NCBI GenBank assembly: GCA_022457155.1
Contig: JAJGOT010000477.1
Span: 62,001-126,000 of the forward strand
Origin: Cladopsammia gracilis
Taxonomy: Eukaryota; Cnidaria; Anthozoa; Scleractinia; Dendrophylliidae
Reading direction: 5' to 3'
DNA: 64,000 nucleotides
Made by a program: the position numbers and the translations under genes. The notes below the pieces were generated by a model. That model did not search any database. It saw only the letters and a program-made list of their open reading frames with translations, and was not told the DNA's origin. Shown here in pieces: positions 54,615 through 64,000 of the stretch; position 1 is the first letter of the stretch; each line of letters opens with the position of its first letter.

Positions 54615-55330
54615 ATAGTAATTAAAAAAAAACAATCATCACCAAACAATGTAAAATAAGCAGCCCATCAGCAAAGAATTGAAATATTTCCGGAATTCCT
54701 CTTTTAGGAGCTACAACGTACAAATTAAATAATTTGGCACTTTGCTTTTTTATCTCGTTAAAGCGCATGCGCGCAAAACGAGATATAGGAGTCACTAGAA
54801 TATGGGGACAAAAGTTGTTAACAAATTTTTGTGGACTTTTGTCCGGGGGGGTTAGTTGTTTCCTCTTTATAGAAGCTATATTAGGGCATTGAGGATATGG
54901 TTGGTTAAACCGGTTAGGATTTCAAGAAGGGCGTCACATACTGCTCCTAAAATTTTTGGGGAGCACCCCCGGACCTATTGTTAATTTCCCTTGGGTATCG
55001 GGATGTCAAAACTTGTCATGAACTTGTCATATCTTACATTACGTTACCGCAAAGGTATTAAGTTCTTCTTAAGTTTCGATATCTCACGTTACCTATCAGT
55101 TTCAATCATTTGTCGTAAAGCCATTAACGCTGCTTTGCGTTTTTTTTTTTTTTTGGCAAACGCAGTTTGAGAATTTCACGGTGTATTTTTACGAATGGAG
55201 ACGTTTTAAGAAAGTTAAATGGGACGGGAAAGTTTGTGTTTTAATATGAGCGATATGGCAGAGCAAAATTGCGTTTGTTCTATTTTGATTCATTGATATT
55301 ACGGTTTGATTATGCAATAGTATGGGAAAG
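54615..55330 (+). repeat. dispersed repeats (partners 16835-16990 and 26386-27060)
   Basis: 54615-54745 matches 16835-16990, and 54749-55265 matches 26386-26935, both in direct orientation. The second part begins with the ATCTCGTTAAAGCGCATGCG hairpin. Having both blocks abut here but not at the other loci suggests one inserted into the other or a chance junction. Confidence 0.7.
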
Positions 55331-56285
55331 ACGTCATAGTTTTGTTGATTTAGCTACCGTGCACAAGGATATTTCGCGGATTGTCCGACTGAATTTGTTT
55401 TGCGGGAGGATATTTTTGCGGGTCGCGGAGACAGCTAAAATTTGCTGGAAGGAAATGCTTGCGGATTTCTGGGCAAGTATAAATAAAATCCAAGGCATCG
55501 GTATCAAACTGCAATTTTACTTCCTGACCGGAGGTTTGTATAGTTCCCATAGTTATGGTTGCTGTTCTGGCGCCAATATGAACATAAACAACGAGGAAAC
55601 TAGTGAGTGAATTATTGTACGTTGTTGTAAAAACGTATCAGTATTATGATAACAGTCTCTGGTTCTTTTGAGGACGTGTCTGGAGTTGAATCAGGAATAC
55701 AAATGACTGTTGTGCCGGTCGTCTCGGAGTTCACTGTTATGAGAGTTATTTGTTATGAGAGTTCACCGTTCTGTAAAACGCGGACCGGATGGCGGCAGAT
55801 GGCGGATGGCGGACGGTGGATAATAAAATGCGGATAACAAAATGCGGATGATAAAATGCGGATGAAAAAAAAAACAGAAAAATAATTCCTTACGATTTTT
55901 ACCAAAAAAAAAAAGAAAACAAAGGAAGAAAAGCAGAAATAACTTTAAAATGGCACGAAACAAAAACATGAAACAGTAACTTTATTGTCCAAACTGTCTT
56001 CAAGTTCCACTTCATGCCTCACTCAACCCTAGTTGGAAAATATATGAATGTTGCGTTTCGAGCCCCTCCCCTATGTTTGACCGATTGTGCAGTCTGCACG
56101 TGTTTGAGGATGGAGTCCGACGAGTGTGACGATTACGGGCTTTTAAAATCTGTGTTTAGGAAACGGTAAGTTAGTAGAGTTCTTAAATTCGATTTAACTT
56201 CACCTGTTACTTTGCTTCACAAACAATCTTTGCTGACTTTTTATTCGTGTTGGTATCTGCTTCGTTGAAGAGTCAGGAAGGTGAT
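55331..56285. other. intergenic with short GCGGAT-type tandem units
   Basis: ATGGCGGA-type units near 55788-55815 are followed by four GATAAAATGCG-like units at about 55822-55863. The 113-codon frame at 55269 starts in repeat sequence and has no recognisable domain. No gene is supported. Confidence 0.4.
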
Positions 56286-56287
56286 GC

Positions 56288-56427
56288 AGTTGAGTGTTTT
56301 TATCATAGATATGTTAAAAGGGTTAATTACTACACTAGTTTCCGTTATGAATATCTTTGGAATGCATCTCTTCAGATAAGACCTTTTTGAGTGTTCCACT
56401 GTCACGATCATTCATTCCTTTGTTATC
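56288..56427 (+). repeat. direct repeat shared with 59946-60086
   Basis: From GAGTGTTTTTATCATAGATA through TGTCACGATCATTCATTCCT, about 140 bases match 59946-60086 with small indels. The two copies flank the DIRS relic, the Penelope-like tandem and the LINE fragment. Confidence 0.75.
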
Positions 56428-56465
56428 CTTTGTGAAAGCAAGAGCAACACTACAATGGTGTCTCA

Positions 56466-56765
56466 GTGATTCCGACCGCCATTACTGTGTCCGATCCAGA
56501 ACTGTTGGCATGTGATGCTTGTCTTTATGCTTGTGGTGCAGTGTGTTTTGGGGAATTCTTCCATGCCAAGTTTCCTCCTTTTATTGCTAGTCAACATTTG
56601 AACATTAACCAGCTCGAACTGCTTACAATCAGGTCAGCGTATACGCACTGAACAATCAACGTTCAACGAACGCCTTCATGCAGCGTTGTCTACGTGAACT
56701 TTGGTTGTTGCTGTCTCTTAACAATATCCGTTTATCTGCGCGTTACATTAGCGGGAATTCTAACG
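56466..56765 (+). pseudogene. DIRS-type RNase H relic
   Basis: One frame reads DACLYACGAVCFGEFFHAKF, then ASQHLNINQLELLTI. After a frame change, NNQRSTNAFMQRCLRELWLL and NNIRLSARYISGNSN follow. This is the order seen in the RNase H domain downstream of the RT in DIRS-type elements: a D..D.G.G start, NINQLEL, then AR.I.G..N. Frameshifts and missing flanks make it a relic. It may derive from the same family as the RT relic at 46611. Confidence 0.7.
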
Positions 56766-56773
56766 TTTAATAG

Positions 56774-57429
56774 ATAGATAAAGACAGGCCTGCGCGGACT
56801 CCCCACGTGGTTTTGTGGTTGCGTTGCATTTACAGCCTTCAGATTTTAGCTCTTACGAGCGTGTCTTTAAGGGATTTACCCCTCTTGTATGATATGATCG
56901 GAGGTTTTTCATAGATAGTGTTCAGCAAAGGCTGATTTTGTATTAAACTCCAATTTTCCATCACTATTTTTTTAAGGTTTTTCACTGCGGGATGGTGTGT
57001 AGTGATAAAAGGCAGTATCCTCTCTTTGTTTTTTATCTTTTGTTGAAGTGCCGACTGTCTAGAGGCAAATGTGACCCCTGTTAGTGACCTTTCTATCATT
57101 GTTTTAGGATAGCCTCTTGCTTCGAGACGTAGTTTGAAGTCAGAAAGGCACTTTTCAAATGTTGTTTTTGAAGAGTTTGTTCTAAGTAGTCGGATTGCCT
57201 CGCCTTTTACAAAACCTCTCTTCACGCCTGGTGGGTGACAGGAAGTGAAATGTGTATACTGAAAGGTTTCGGACGGCTTGAAGTGGGTTTTGATATCCAG
57301 GATGGATTCTTTTTTGAATCTTTCCCCTTTAAACACAACTGTGTAAAGGAAATGAATTTCATTCTCTGATATTTCTGCCGTGAATTTAATAGTAGGGTGG
57401 AATCTATTAGCTTGTTCAATAAAGTGATC
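56774..57429 (-). repeat. terminal direct repeat of Penelope-like tandem, copy 1
   Basis: About 655 bases are nearly identical to 58757-59411 (offset 1,983). They cover the last 197 codons of the RT ORF, the 9-base spacer, and the first 19 codons of the next unit. Only a few substitutions separate the copies (for example near 57346 and 57414), so the insertion is recent. Confidence 0.85.
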
Positions 57430-58812
57430 CACGTCTTTTCTATTGCTATCCCAAAGGCAAAATACGTCATCAATGTAACGTTTCCATTCTCGTGGCTTGG
57501 TACTGTTTTGTTGAATTAGTTTTGTTTTGATTTCCGCCATGAAGATATTGGCAAAAGATACTGCCATTTTCGTTCCCATGGCGGTTCCATGTGTTTGGAG
57601 ATAATTATCGTTATTGAACTGGAATGAGTTCTCTCTTAGAATTAGACCAAGCATTTCCCTTAGGAAGCGTGTAGGTATCGGGGGATTATAATTGTGGAAC
57701 TTTTCGAATGCTCCACAGATAACATCCATCCCCTCTCCTTGTGGAATGTTTGTATACAAGCTACAGACGTCCATGGATACTAAAATTGTATCCTTGCCTA
57801 TCTTTGTTTTCTCTATAAAATTGATGAAATCGGTTGTGTCCCTAATATAGGACAATTGTTTTTGAGCGATAGGCTGTAGCAATGTGTCCACAAAAGAGGA
57901 TATTCTCTCTGTGGGGCCGTCACAACCCGAGATGATGGGTCTACCGACTGGGTTTGGCTTATGGATTTTAGTAAGTGTGTAGAATATTGGTATTCTAGGC
58001 GGGTTAGGAGTTTGTAAAAGCCATTTTCTTGTCATGTCATCAATGTATTTACCCTGGTGTAGTTGAGTTATTATCTCATTAACACGTTTTTGCGTGTCTC
58101 TCACCATGGGTGCTTTAAGAGGTTTGTAGTGCTCCTTATTTTCGAGTTGCACTTGAGCCTCATTTATTTTGTCTGTTTTTTCCATGATGACCGTTGTTGT
58201 TCCTTTGTCTGCTTTTTTGATGTTTATAGCAGTGTTGTTTTTGAGTTCTTTTAAGGTTATGAACTCATTGCGTGACAAGTTATTTTTGGGCTTTGTAATA
58301 GGAATCTCAGCAAGTTGTATCTTGACACTTTCTAAGTAGCTCTCAAGGGCAATGGATGGTTGAACCGGGGGCATCCAGTTTGATTTAACGTGAAAAGGAT
58401 GCGGTTCTTTATTTTGACCGTGAAAAATATATTGGAGACGCATTCGCCTCGCAAATTGTTCAAAATCTTGCAAAAGTTGCTTTCGGATTTTGATTTCGTT
58501 AGTCACGGGTGTTGGGATGAATTTGAGCCCTTTTGATAACAAGCTAACTTCGGTGTCAGTTAGCTGGTGGTGTGAGCAATTTTTAAGAAATTTTTCATTG
58601 TTCTCCCTTTCTTTGGCTAACCGCCTGTTTTCTAAGTTATTTCTACGCTTTTTGCGCCTTTTATTTTTTGATAACCCCTTGTTATTGCCATTTAAGGCAT
58701 TGGTACAGTCAGAGAATACACTGTTATAGTCTTCATCCTGTTTATTCTTAGAATTGATAGATAAAGACAGGCCTGCGCGGACTCCCCACGTGGTTTTGTG
58801 GTTGCGTTGCAT
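56839..58812 (-). CDS. Penelope-like reverse transcriptase, endonuclease-less
   Basis: The frame is 657 codons and intact, on the minus strand. The N-terminus is basic (KNKRRKKRRNN near residue 50). RT landmarks are PPRIPIFYTLTKIHKPNPVG and RPIISG near 270-300, motif A LVSMDVCSLYTNIP near 343, motif B QTHGTAMGTKMAVSFANIFM near 410, and catalytic RYIDDVFCLW near 443. KPSETFQYTHFTSCHPPGVK and the KRGKSLKDTLVRAK connector follow. The frame ends right at the connector. The GIY-YIG nuclease usually found C-terminally in Penelope proteins is absent, so it belongs with endonuclease-deficient forms. Only 9 bases after the stop, the start of another identical unit begins. Upstream lies a partial unit in the same orientation. 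The RT catalytic residues are all present. Confidence 0.9.
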   Translation of the reverse strand: MQRNHKTTWGVRAGLSLSINSKNKQDEDYNSVFSDCTNALNGNNKGLSKNKRRKKRRNNLENRRLAKERENNEKFLKNCSHHQLTDTEVSLLSKGLKFIPTPVTNEIKIRKQLLQDFEQFARRMRLQYIFHGQNKEPHPFHVKSNWMPPVQPSIALESYLESVKIQLAEIPITKPKNNLSRNEFITLKELKNNTAINIKKADKGTTTVIMEKTDKINEAQVQLENKEHYKPLKAPMVRDTQKRVNEIITQLHQGKYIDDMTRKWLLQTPNPPRIPIFYTLTKIHKPNPVGRPIISGCDGPTERISSFVDTLLQPIAQKQLSYIRDTTDFINFIEKTKIGKDTILVSMDVCSLYTNIPQGEGMDVICGAFEKFHNYNPPIPTRFLREMLGLILRENSFQFNNDNYLQTHGTAMGTKMAVSFANIFMAEIKTKLIQQNSTKPREWKRYIDDVFCLWDSNRKDVDHFIEQANRFHPTIKFTAEISENEIHFLYTVVFKGERFKKESILDIKTHFKPSETFQYTHFTSCHPPGVKRGFVKGEAIRLLRTNSSKTTFEKCLSDFKLRLEARGYPKTMIERSLTGVTFASRQSALQQKIKNKERILPFITTHHPAVKNLKKIVMENWSLIQNQPLLNTIYEKPPIISYKRGKSLKDTLVRAKI

Positions 58813-59411
58813 TTACAGCCTTCAGATTTTAGCTCTTACGAGCGTGTCTTTAAGGGATTTACCCCTCTTGTATGATATGATCGGAGGTTTTTCATAGATA
58901 GTGTTCAGCAAAGGCTGATTTTGTATTAAACTCCAATTTTCCATCACTATTTTTTTAAGGTTTTTCACTGCGGGATGGTGTGTAGTGATAAAAGGCAGTA
59001 TCCTCTCTTTGTTTTTTATCTTTTGTTGAAGTGCCGACTGTCTAGAGGCAAATGTGACCCCTGTTAGTGACCTTTCTATCATTGTTTTAGGATAGCCTCT
59101 TGCTTCGAGACGTAGTTTGAAGTCAGAAAGGCACTTTTCAAATGTTGTTTTTGAAGAGTTTGTTCTAAGTAGTCGGATTGCCTCGCCTTTTACAAAACCT
59201 CTCTTCACGCCTGGTGGGTGACAGGAAGTGAAATGTGTATACTGAAAGGTTTCGGACGGCTTGAAGTGGGTTTTGATATCCAGGATGGATTCTTTTTTGA
59301 ATCTTTCCCCTTTAAACACAACTGTGTCAAGGAAATGAATTTCATTCTCTGATATTTCTGCCGTGAATTTAATAGTAGGGTGGAATCTATTGGCTTGTTC
59401 AATAAAGTGAA
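58757..59411 (-). pseudogene. partial upstream unit of the Penelope-like tandem
   Basis: This is the second copy of the 655-bp repeat. It encodes the C-terminal 165 codons or so of the same RT (58822-59319 from an internal Met), ends at the same stop, and is separated by AGGCTGTAA from the ATG of the full ORF at 58812. It plays the structural role of the partial-LTR-like repeat of Penelope elements, but is made almost wholly of coding sequence. Confidence 0.8.
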
Positions 59412-59945
59412 ATCTGATGAAACACTGTTCCTCGTGTTTGATATATTACATCAAGCTTAATTTTTATTCTAAATTCACAAATGACACAGGAAGTTCTAGT
59501 AACTGTTGACGTAATAAAAAATATGAAAAACAGACGAACACTGGCTAAGTTTCGAACAGGAAATCATTGCCTACGTGTTGAAACGGGTAGACATGCAAAA
59601 CCAAAAATTCCAAGATATTTGAGGCACTGCGAATGCTGCTTACCAAATGACGTTGAAGAAGAAATTCATTTCTTTTTCGACTGTGTTTCATATTCTGACC
59701 TAAGAAATTCACTACATTGTAAAAATTTTTTGAACCTACAAAATACATATAGAATTAATTTATTTTTTAACAATGTTGACACAGGTGGGTCACTTTATAT
59801 ATGAAGCTTCAGAGAGACGAAACACTCTGTTAGCAAGGACTGCAATCACTATATTCTAGTTTAATCTGTTAGTGTAATAGGCAATACCATGTATGTAAAT
59901 GGGAATGCTAATAAACTTTTGATTTGATTTGATTTGATTTGTAAT
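59412..59945 (+). pseudogene. LINE 3' end with (TTTGA)n tail
   Basis: A 107-codon frame from 59481 reads DVIKNMKNRRTLAKFRTGNH, then HCECCLPNDVEEEIHFFFDC. It matches the C-terminal zinc-knuckle region of the 23341-26121 RT at moderate identity. The 3' UTR block GGCAATACCATGTATGT with GGGAATGCTAATAAA also matches that element. A (TTTGA)n tail of about five units closes it at 59941. It is a 5'-truncated insertion of a related family, cut short upstream by the Penelope-like tandem. Confidence 0.8.
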
Positions 59946-60086
59946 TGAGTGTTTTTATCATAGATATGTTAAAAGGGTTAATTACTAAACTAGTTTCCGT
60001 TATGGATATCTTTGGAATGCATGTGTATTCAGATATTAAAGACCTTTTTGAGTGTTCCACTGTCACGATCATTCATTCCTGTGTTA
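59946..60086 (+). repeat. direct repeat shared with 56288-56427
   Basis: This is the second copy of the 140-bp block. It starts directly after the LINE tail, consistent with the LINE having inserted at its edge. Confidence 0.75.
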
Positions 60087-60289
60087 TTTATAATCGCCAA
60101 AACGGGAATCTGAATAACTGGTTATGTATATATTTAAAGTTAACTTCGTCAGGGGTGAAAGAGTTTTGTTTCCTAAGTACTAGAAAATCATACTTTTCAT
60201 ACTCTTCACGTTTTTTAAATTTGGCTTTCTTTACATGTAGTATTTTATCTATTAAACATATGATACATATATTAATTTGAGAATGTCAG

Positions 60290-60905
60290 TATTATAAAAG
60301 TGACAGGCCAAACACGACTCCCGCTAGTTGCAAAATGTATAAAGAAACCTCTAGAATAGCTTCGACAAATGCTCGATGTATTGTATGACTCTTTGATCTT
60401 TGGGATATAAATCTGTTTAATGACAGGAGGTCAGTTTACATGCTGTGCACACTCACTGCCATTTATAGAATTATTGTTTCTCTATGCCTTCGTTATGCTA
60501 GTTCTCTTGGCATATGTTGGGGCGTCTTTGGCTAACTTTTGTTGCAAGATAAGTAGTGATCGGCTGCAGTTTTTGTTAATTTTTATGAATATGCTTGGAT
60601 CAGTCAATTTCTCAGCCGGTGATTTAGTGTCTAAGTCTTCGGTGTGCAAGACTTGTGAGAAAGTGGATCTTTATCACGGATGTAATTGTCTAAGATCAAA
60701 GTCTGAAGCTGCCGTATCTCTACTGGAATAATGACTTCTTGCAGTTTATGTTTTAGCTCCTTGTTTTATTCTGTTTTTGAGTAGTGTTTCTTGGAGCTTG
60801 AAGAACCTCCTGATCCGTTGTTTCATAATGGCGTTCGGGATTGCATCCCGACATGGCTTGTACAGATATGGTGATCTGTTTTGAAAATCTCACGGATGCT
60901 AGTGA
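60290..60905 (+). repeat. relative of the Mutator-like element interior
   Basis: Blocks such as CAAACACGACTCCCGCTAG, TTTTGTTGCAAGATAA and AAATCTCACGGATGCTAGT align with 11110-11780, without the long inverted arms. The 103-codon plus-strand frame at 60420 is not preserved in the other copy, so it is probably not coding. This may be the donor locus or a fragment of the same family. Confidence 0.6.
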
Positions 60906-61510
60906 ATTCTTACGTTTTTCCACAGTTTATTTTTTAGTATTTATCAAATTATTATCCTCAAGCTGTAACTGCGCATTGTAAATTGGCGTAGAAATAATGG
61001 CAAAGTCCCGGGTTGGCGTCATCTAATTACCATTTTGTAAATTCAAATCTCTAAAAATAAACTCACAAACGCGACGTTGAAAACAAGAAATATTTTACCA
61101 TTCAACTATTCAATGTACATTTGTGATCCCAGGTTATGGACCCTTCACGCTCAGTAACTAGTATAGGGTGAAGTAGAAAATGCTTTATCTGAGAACATGA
61201 AAGGCGAATGCAAGTTGAAATTTAATTCTTCATTACTTGTTAAATACTTTAAGACATGCAGTTTCAACAATAACCATTTCTTTTTTTTTTTTTTTTGTAA
61301 AAGTCATAAGACGGGTCGCACGGAGGTTCATTTTTTTTTTATTTTGTAGTGCAAATTAGGGCCTTTGTTATTTAAACCTCACTGGGATTACAAAATTTAA
61401 ATAAGAAAGGAAAAACGAAACGAGTTCTGGTAGTTGTAGTCAAATGACGCTATCGTACAAATGGCCTATTGTGGTTACAGGGGGAGTATCGTTGCTGGTT
61501 GCTGTTTTAC
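60906..61510. other. intergenic, nothing identified
   Basis: AT-rich sequence with two T runs near 61280 and 61330. No exon or inverted repeat is supported before the duplicated flank begins at 61511. Confidence 0.4.
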
Positions 61511-62558
61511 TAAATTGTCAGAACGGGGTTTTGGCGATGGAGTAGGAAACGGAAACCATAATTTTAAACACTAGTACATGAGTACATCATGCAAAACCTT
61601 CTTTGTGGAAATTAGACTTCCCTTTTAACAAGGCTAAATTTAACTCGCTTATCAATTGTTGTATCATTCTTGTGACATTGCTTGCTTCCTTCCTTTTTAT
61701 GTTAACGCTGTTGTCGATGTTATTGTTTAAGTATGTTTAGAGTGCGACGCGCCTTACCGTCAGCACCCAACAAACGTTTTTACAAGTTTTCACGATATCA
61801 CCAGCTAATTCTCACGATATCATTTTGGTAACTGCGGGATACAAGTGAAGCAATAATTAAAAGTGAATAAAATCTTGGTATTTTGTTACTATTTTTACAC
61901 TCCCGCAATAAACACGAGGCGACAATATTACATTCTATCGTGCTCAACTTTGCGAGAAGGCGTGCCCGTCAATTGAAAAAGTTTGTTGTGTGCTCAAAAG
62001 ATCGAAGGCGCGTCGCACTGTAAATACAAAAAAATTGACTAAAGTGTTAAGTGTATCGAGTTAATGCAGGTGTGTTTATTACGGAGGTCTTTGTTTCCGT
62101 TAAGTTAACGGTGCGAAATCAAATTCAGTTACCGCTATTTGGTATCTATCACGAATTGACAAAGAATATTATATTAAAGTTTCAATAATTCGCTTATGAA
62201 CTTTTTCGAGGCAATGTATTGAAAACAAAGAACAATTCCGTCCTTTTGGCATTCAATTTGTTTGTAAAAATAAACGCTAATCACTAAACAATTTTTGAGG
62301 TTAAGGAAATTAGGAACTGAGTTACATCAATGGCGGAAGTGTACGTGCTCTTCTTTTCGGAATAAACTAAAGGCGCTGGTTTCCCTCAGTAGCGAAATTC
62401 TTCAAAGAAATTCCAAAAACATTTTAAATGTTTCTAAATTTCCACCTTATGGTCTAAATTTCCACCTTATGGTCTAAACTTCCACCTTATGGTATAAATA
62501 TCAAGGCCAATTCTTCAATGGGTTATAACAAAAAATTAGTCCTGTTTCTGAGGCTGTG
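61511..62558 (+). repeat. 5' flank of copy C, segmental duplicate of copy B flank
   Basis: Collinear with 17365-18399. A TCCACCTTATGGTCTAAA unit present once or twice in B is tandemly repeated here (62440-62485) just before the TATA box. Confidence 0.85.
62493..62500 (+). promoter_or_regulatory. TATA box of copy C
   Basis: TATAAATA lies 66 bases upstream of the ATG at 62559, in the same context as copy B. Confidence 0.65.
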
Positions 62559-64000
62559 ATGGAGTTAAAACACTATTTCGCAGTGAGTATGTAGTTATAA
62601 GAGTAACTAATTGCTTTTATGTTTAGTCATACGGGTTTAATTTAAAGATGCTGTCCTTGTGTGATGTAACTTCAACAACTGTAAATTAATATGAGCTTTT
62701 TACCGAAAAAAAAAAAGAACTCGATCTGTTCTATGTTACTAAACTACGTTTTAAGTTTTAAATGGTTTGCAAAGTTAGCAAAATTTCACTTCTATTACTT
62801 CAGTAGTTAGAATTGCTCATTGAGTTTTGAACGGCAATTGGTTTTAATCTTTGAAGACTCAGATACAAATATCTTTCTTAAAAGAGTTACCTTTTGAGTA
62901 CATGTAGATAACGCTCTGATCTGTTACTATCTATCTTATAAAAACGATAAGTTTAAGTTAAAAATAATATTTATAATTGGTAGGCTGTTGTCGCGATGCT
63001 GTTGGCGTTTGAAGACGGAATGCGATCCGAAAAAGTCCATCTTATCAAAAAAAAAAGACGGGAATATTTGCCACGGTGGCGGTGACAATTATATGAAGAT
63101 CAATATGAATAAATGTATTCATAACAGCTTGCAATGTGAAGCAAGATGCGATGGGAAATCTAGCAGCGATAACTTGACAAGTAAGTTGAATATTTCCAAT
63201 ACTATTACTATTACAATACCAATACTATTGCTACCATTTAAATTTTACCATTAACATTTGCCATTTACCATTTCAATGACTACCTCATTCGATAATTTTA
63301 TACAACATCCAAAGATTATACAATCAATTTTATTTTAACCGGAGATTACTGAATCGACAGATCAGTCACGCGTTTCTCGAAACTCCCGAAGACTTTTGAG
63401 GCTCGAAAGCTATTTTTTTTAATGTAGTTTCTAACAACTTGAAGTTTTTAACCCAGAAATTAGCACAGTAAAGTTGTGTAGTAAACGTATGATTTTATTG
63501 TTTAGCTTTCAAAATCAACAAAAAAAAAAAAACGAATCTTTATTAGTAAACATTCTGCACGTAACAGCTTTTTCGTGTCCGAAAAGACTTGGTGACTTTC
63601 GAGAAAGGCACACCTGGGATCGAAACAATCCTGAACAATCCTCGTTATACCATATTACAAAAGCATATTAAATCGTTAGGGTTTTCTTGCAGGTTAATTT
63701 CGTTGGTGGGATATTTGTTTTTGCAGGCTGTCAGTATTGTAAACCGTATTTAATTAATCAATTTATCCAATATTATGTTATACTAATTCTTTTTATTTTC
63801 GTGATTTGTTTGCAAAGGATTTCAAACCATTTGTAAGCAAACGGGATGTACAGCTCCACGCAATGGAAGAAAGAAGTGTATTCAGTTCATTGGAGATAAA
63901 TATGCACTTAGGGTCGTCCCATCGAATCCAGTTAGACTAGTCTTTGAGGTGAGTGATAACATAACAAATTAATACTCAGTTTAGGATATTATCCACAGCA
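62559..64000 (+). pseudogene. secreted cysteine-containing protein, copy C (frame break, cut by window end)
   Basis: The exons are 62559-62582, 62984-63180 and 63818-63948. The acceptor of exon 4 ends at 63998, so the last exon lies outside the window. The signal peptide (MELKHYFA joined to AVVAMLLAFE) is intact. In exon 2, the signal-peptide frame and the frame that encodes YMKINMNKC and LQCEARCDG differ by one base. A run of ten A bases (about 63046-63055) lies between them, and the signal-peptide frame meets a stop about 13 codons later. Exon 3 is open and has three cysteines (TICKQTGC and KKC), two more than copy A, and it retains VRLVFE. The break may be a real mutation or a homopolymer error. 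If the latter, this is a functional paralogue. Confidence 0.7.
63324..63817 (+). repeat. intron 2 segment shared between copies B and C
   Basis: From TCAATTTTATTTTAACCGGA to the exon 3 acceptor region, this matches 21621-22093. Copy B intron 2 is longer because of the mobile elements at 19567-20172, 20464-20627 and 21000-21611. Confidence 0.8.

Noticed and set aside
56839..58812. Telomerase reverse transcriptase or viral RT as alternative to Penelope-like
   Set aside because: The SLYTNIP motif A, HGTAMGTKMA motif B, YIDD and the KRGKSLKDTLVRAK connector are characteristic of Penelope-like RTs; no telomerase-specific domains are present.
60420..60731. 103-codon frame with a hydrophobic segment and cysteines
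   Set aside because: The related sequence at 11270-11580 does not keep the frame, so coding is unlikely.

Overview
The window is AT-rich, repeat-dense animal nuclear DNA. It has spliced genes with short exons and TATA boxes, and no bacterial-style operons, ribosome-binding sites or CRISPR arrays. The mixture of Penelope-like elements, DIRS-type tyrosine-recombinase retroelements, non-LTR retrotransposons and very many small inverted-repeat DNA elements fits an invertebrate. A cnidarian such as a coral or sea anemone is my best guess (inference, about 0.6).

The only convincing host genes are three copies of one small four-exon gene. Each encodes a signal-peptide-bearing, cysteine-containing protein that I do not recognise. 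Copy A (6950-8764, minus strand) is intact: 126 residues, correct splice phases, TATA box and AATAAA. Copy B (18400-22519, plus) is broken by a 7-base insertion in exon 3, and its introns hold several transposons. Copy C (62559 to beyond 64000, plus) has a one-base frame break near an A10 run in exon 2, and its last exon starts two bases before the window ends. B and C share about 1.7-2 kb of 5' flank and part of intron 2, so they come from a segmental duplication. A is more diverged and lies in the opposite direction.

Most of the rest is mobile DNA. By region: 0.8-6.3 kb, inverted-repeat elements including a piggyBac-type insertion whose empty site survives at 40.9 kb; 10.9-12.1 kb, a Mutator-like element with a 9-bp target duplication; 13.6-16.6 kb, an inverted duplication of a small basic-protein first exon; 19.6-21.6 kb, an ATCGAT-rich foldback element and a G-tract piggyBac-like element; 22.7-26.2 kb, a non-LTR retrotransposon with an intact 927-codon RT frame; 29.4-35.6 kb, two larger inverted-repeat elements, one with subterminal GGTAACGGAGGTTA motifs; 36.9-39.7 kb, a TTCGATTG foldback element, a tyrosine recombinase relic and a mariner-like element; 40.6-43.7 kb, an inverted copy of the 2.0-4.2 kb segment; 44.5-45.2 kb, three small MITEs; 46.6-47.9 kb, a DIRS-type RT relic; 52-54.6 kb, a nest of Penelope-like ends with (TA)n tracts, a GIY-YIG fragment and a complete hammerhead ribozyme fold; 56.5-59.9 kb, a DIRS RNase H relic, a partial tandem of an endonuclease-less Penelope-like RT ORF and a LINE 3' end.

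The most unusual signals are: (1) a Penelope-like RT whose repeat unit is only 1,983 bp, essentially one ORF with a 9-base spacer; (2) a hammerhead ribozyme with all core bases and a 9-bp stem I at 54331-54387, next to partial copies that begin at or near the cleavage point; (3) two CCCGGC-ended elements with exact 7-bp target duplications whose arms are built from reiterated short motifs (ATCGAT in one, TTCGATTG in the other); and (4) the triplicated secreted-protein gene with one intact and two broken copies.
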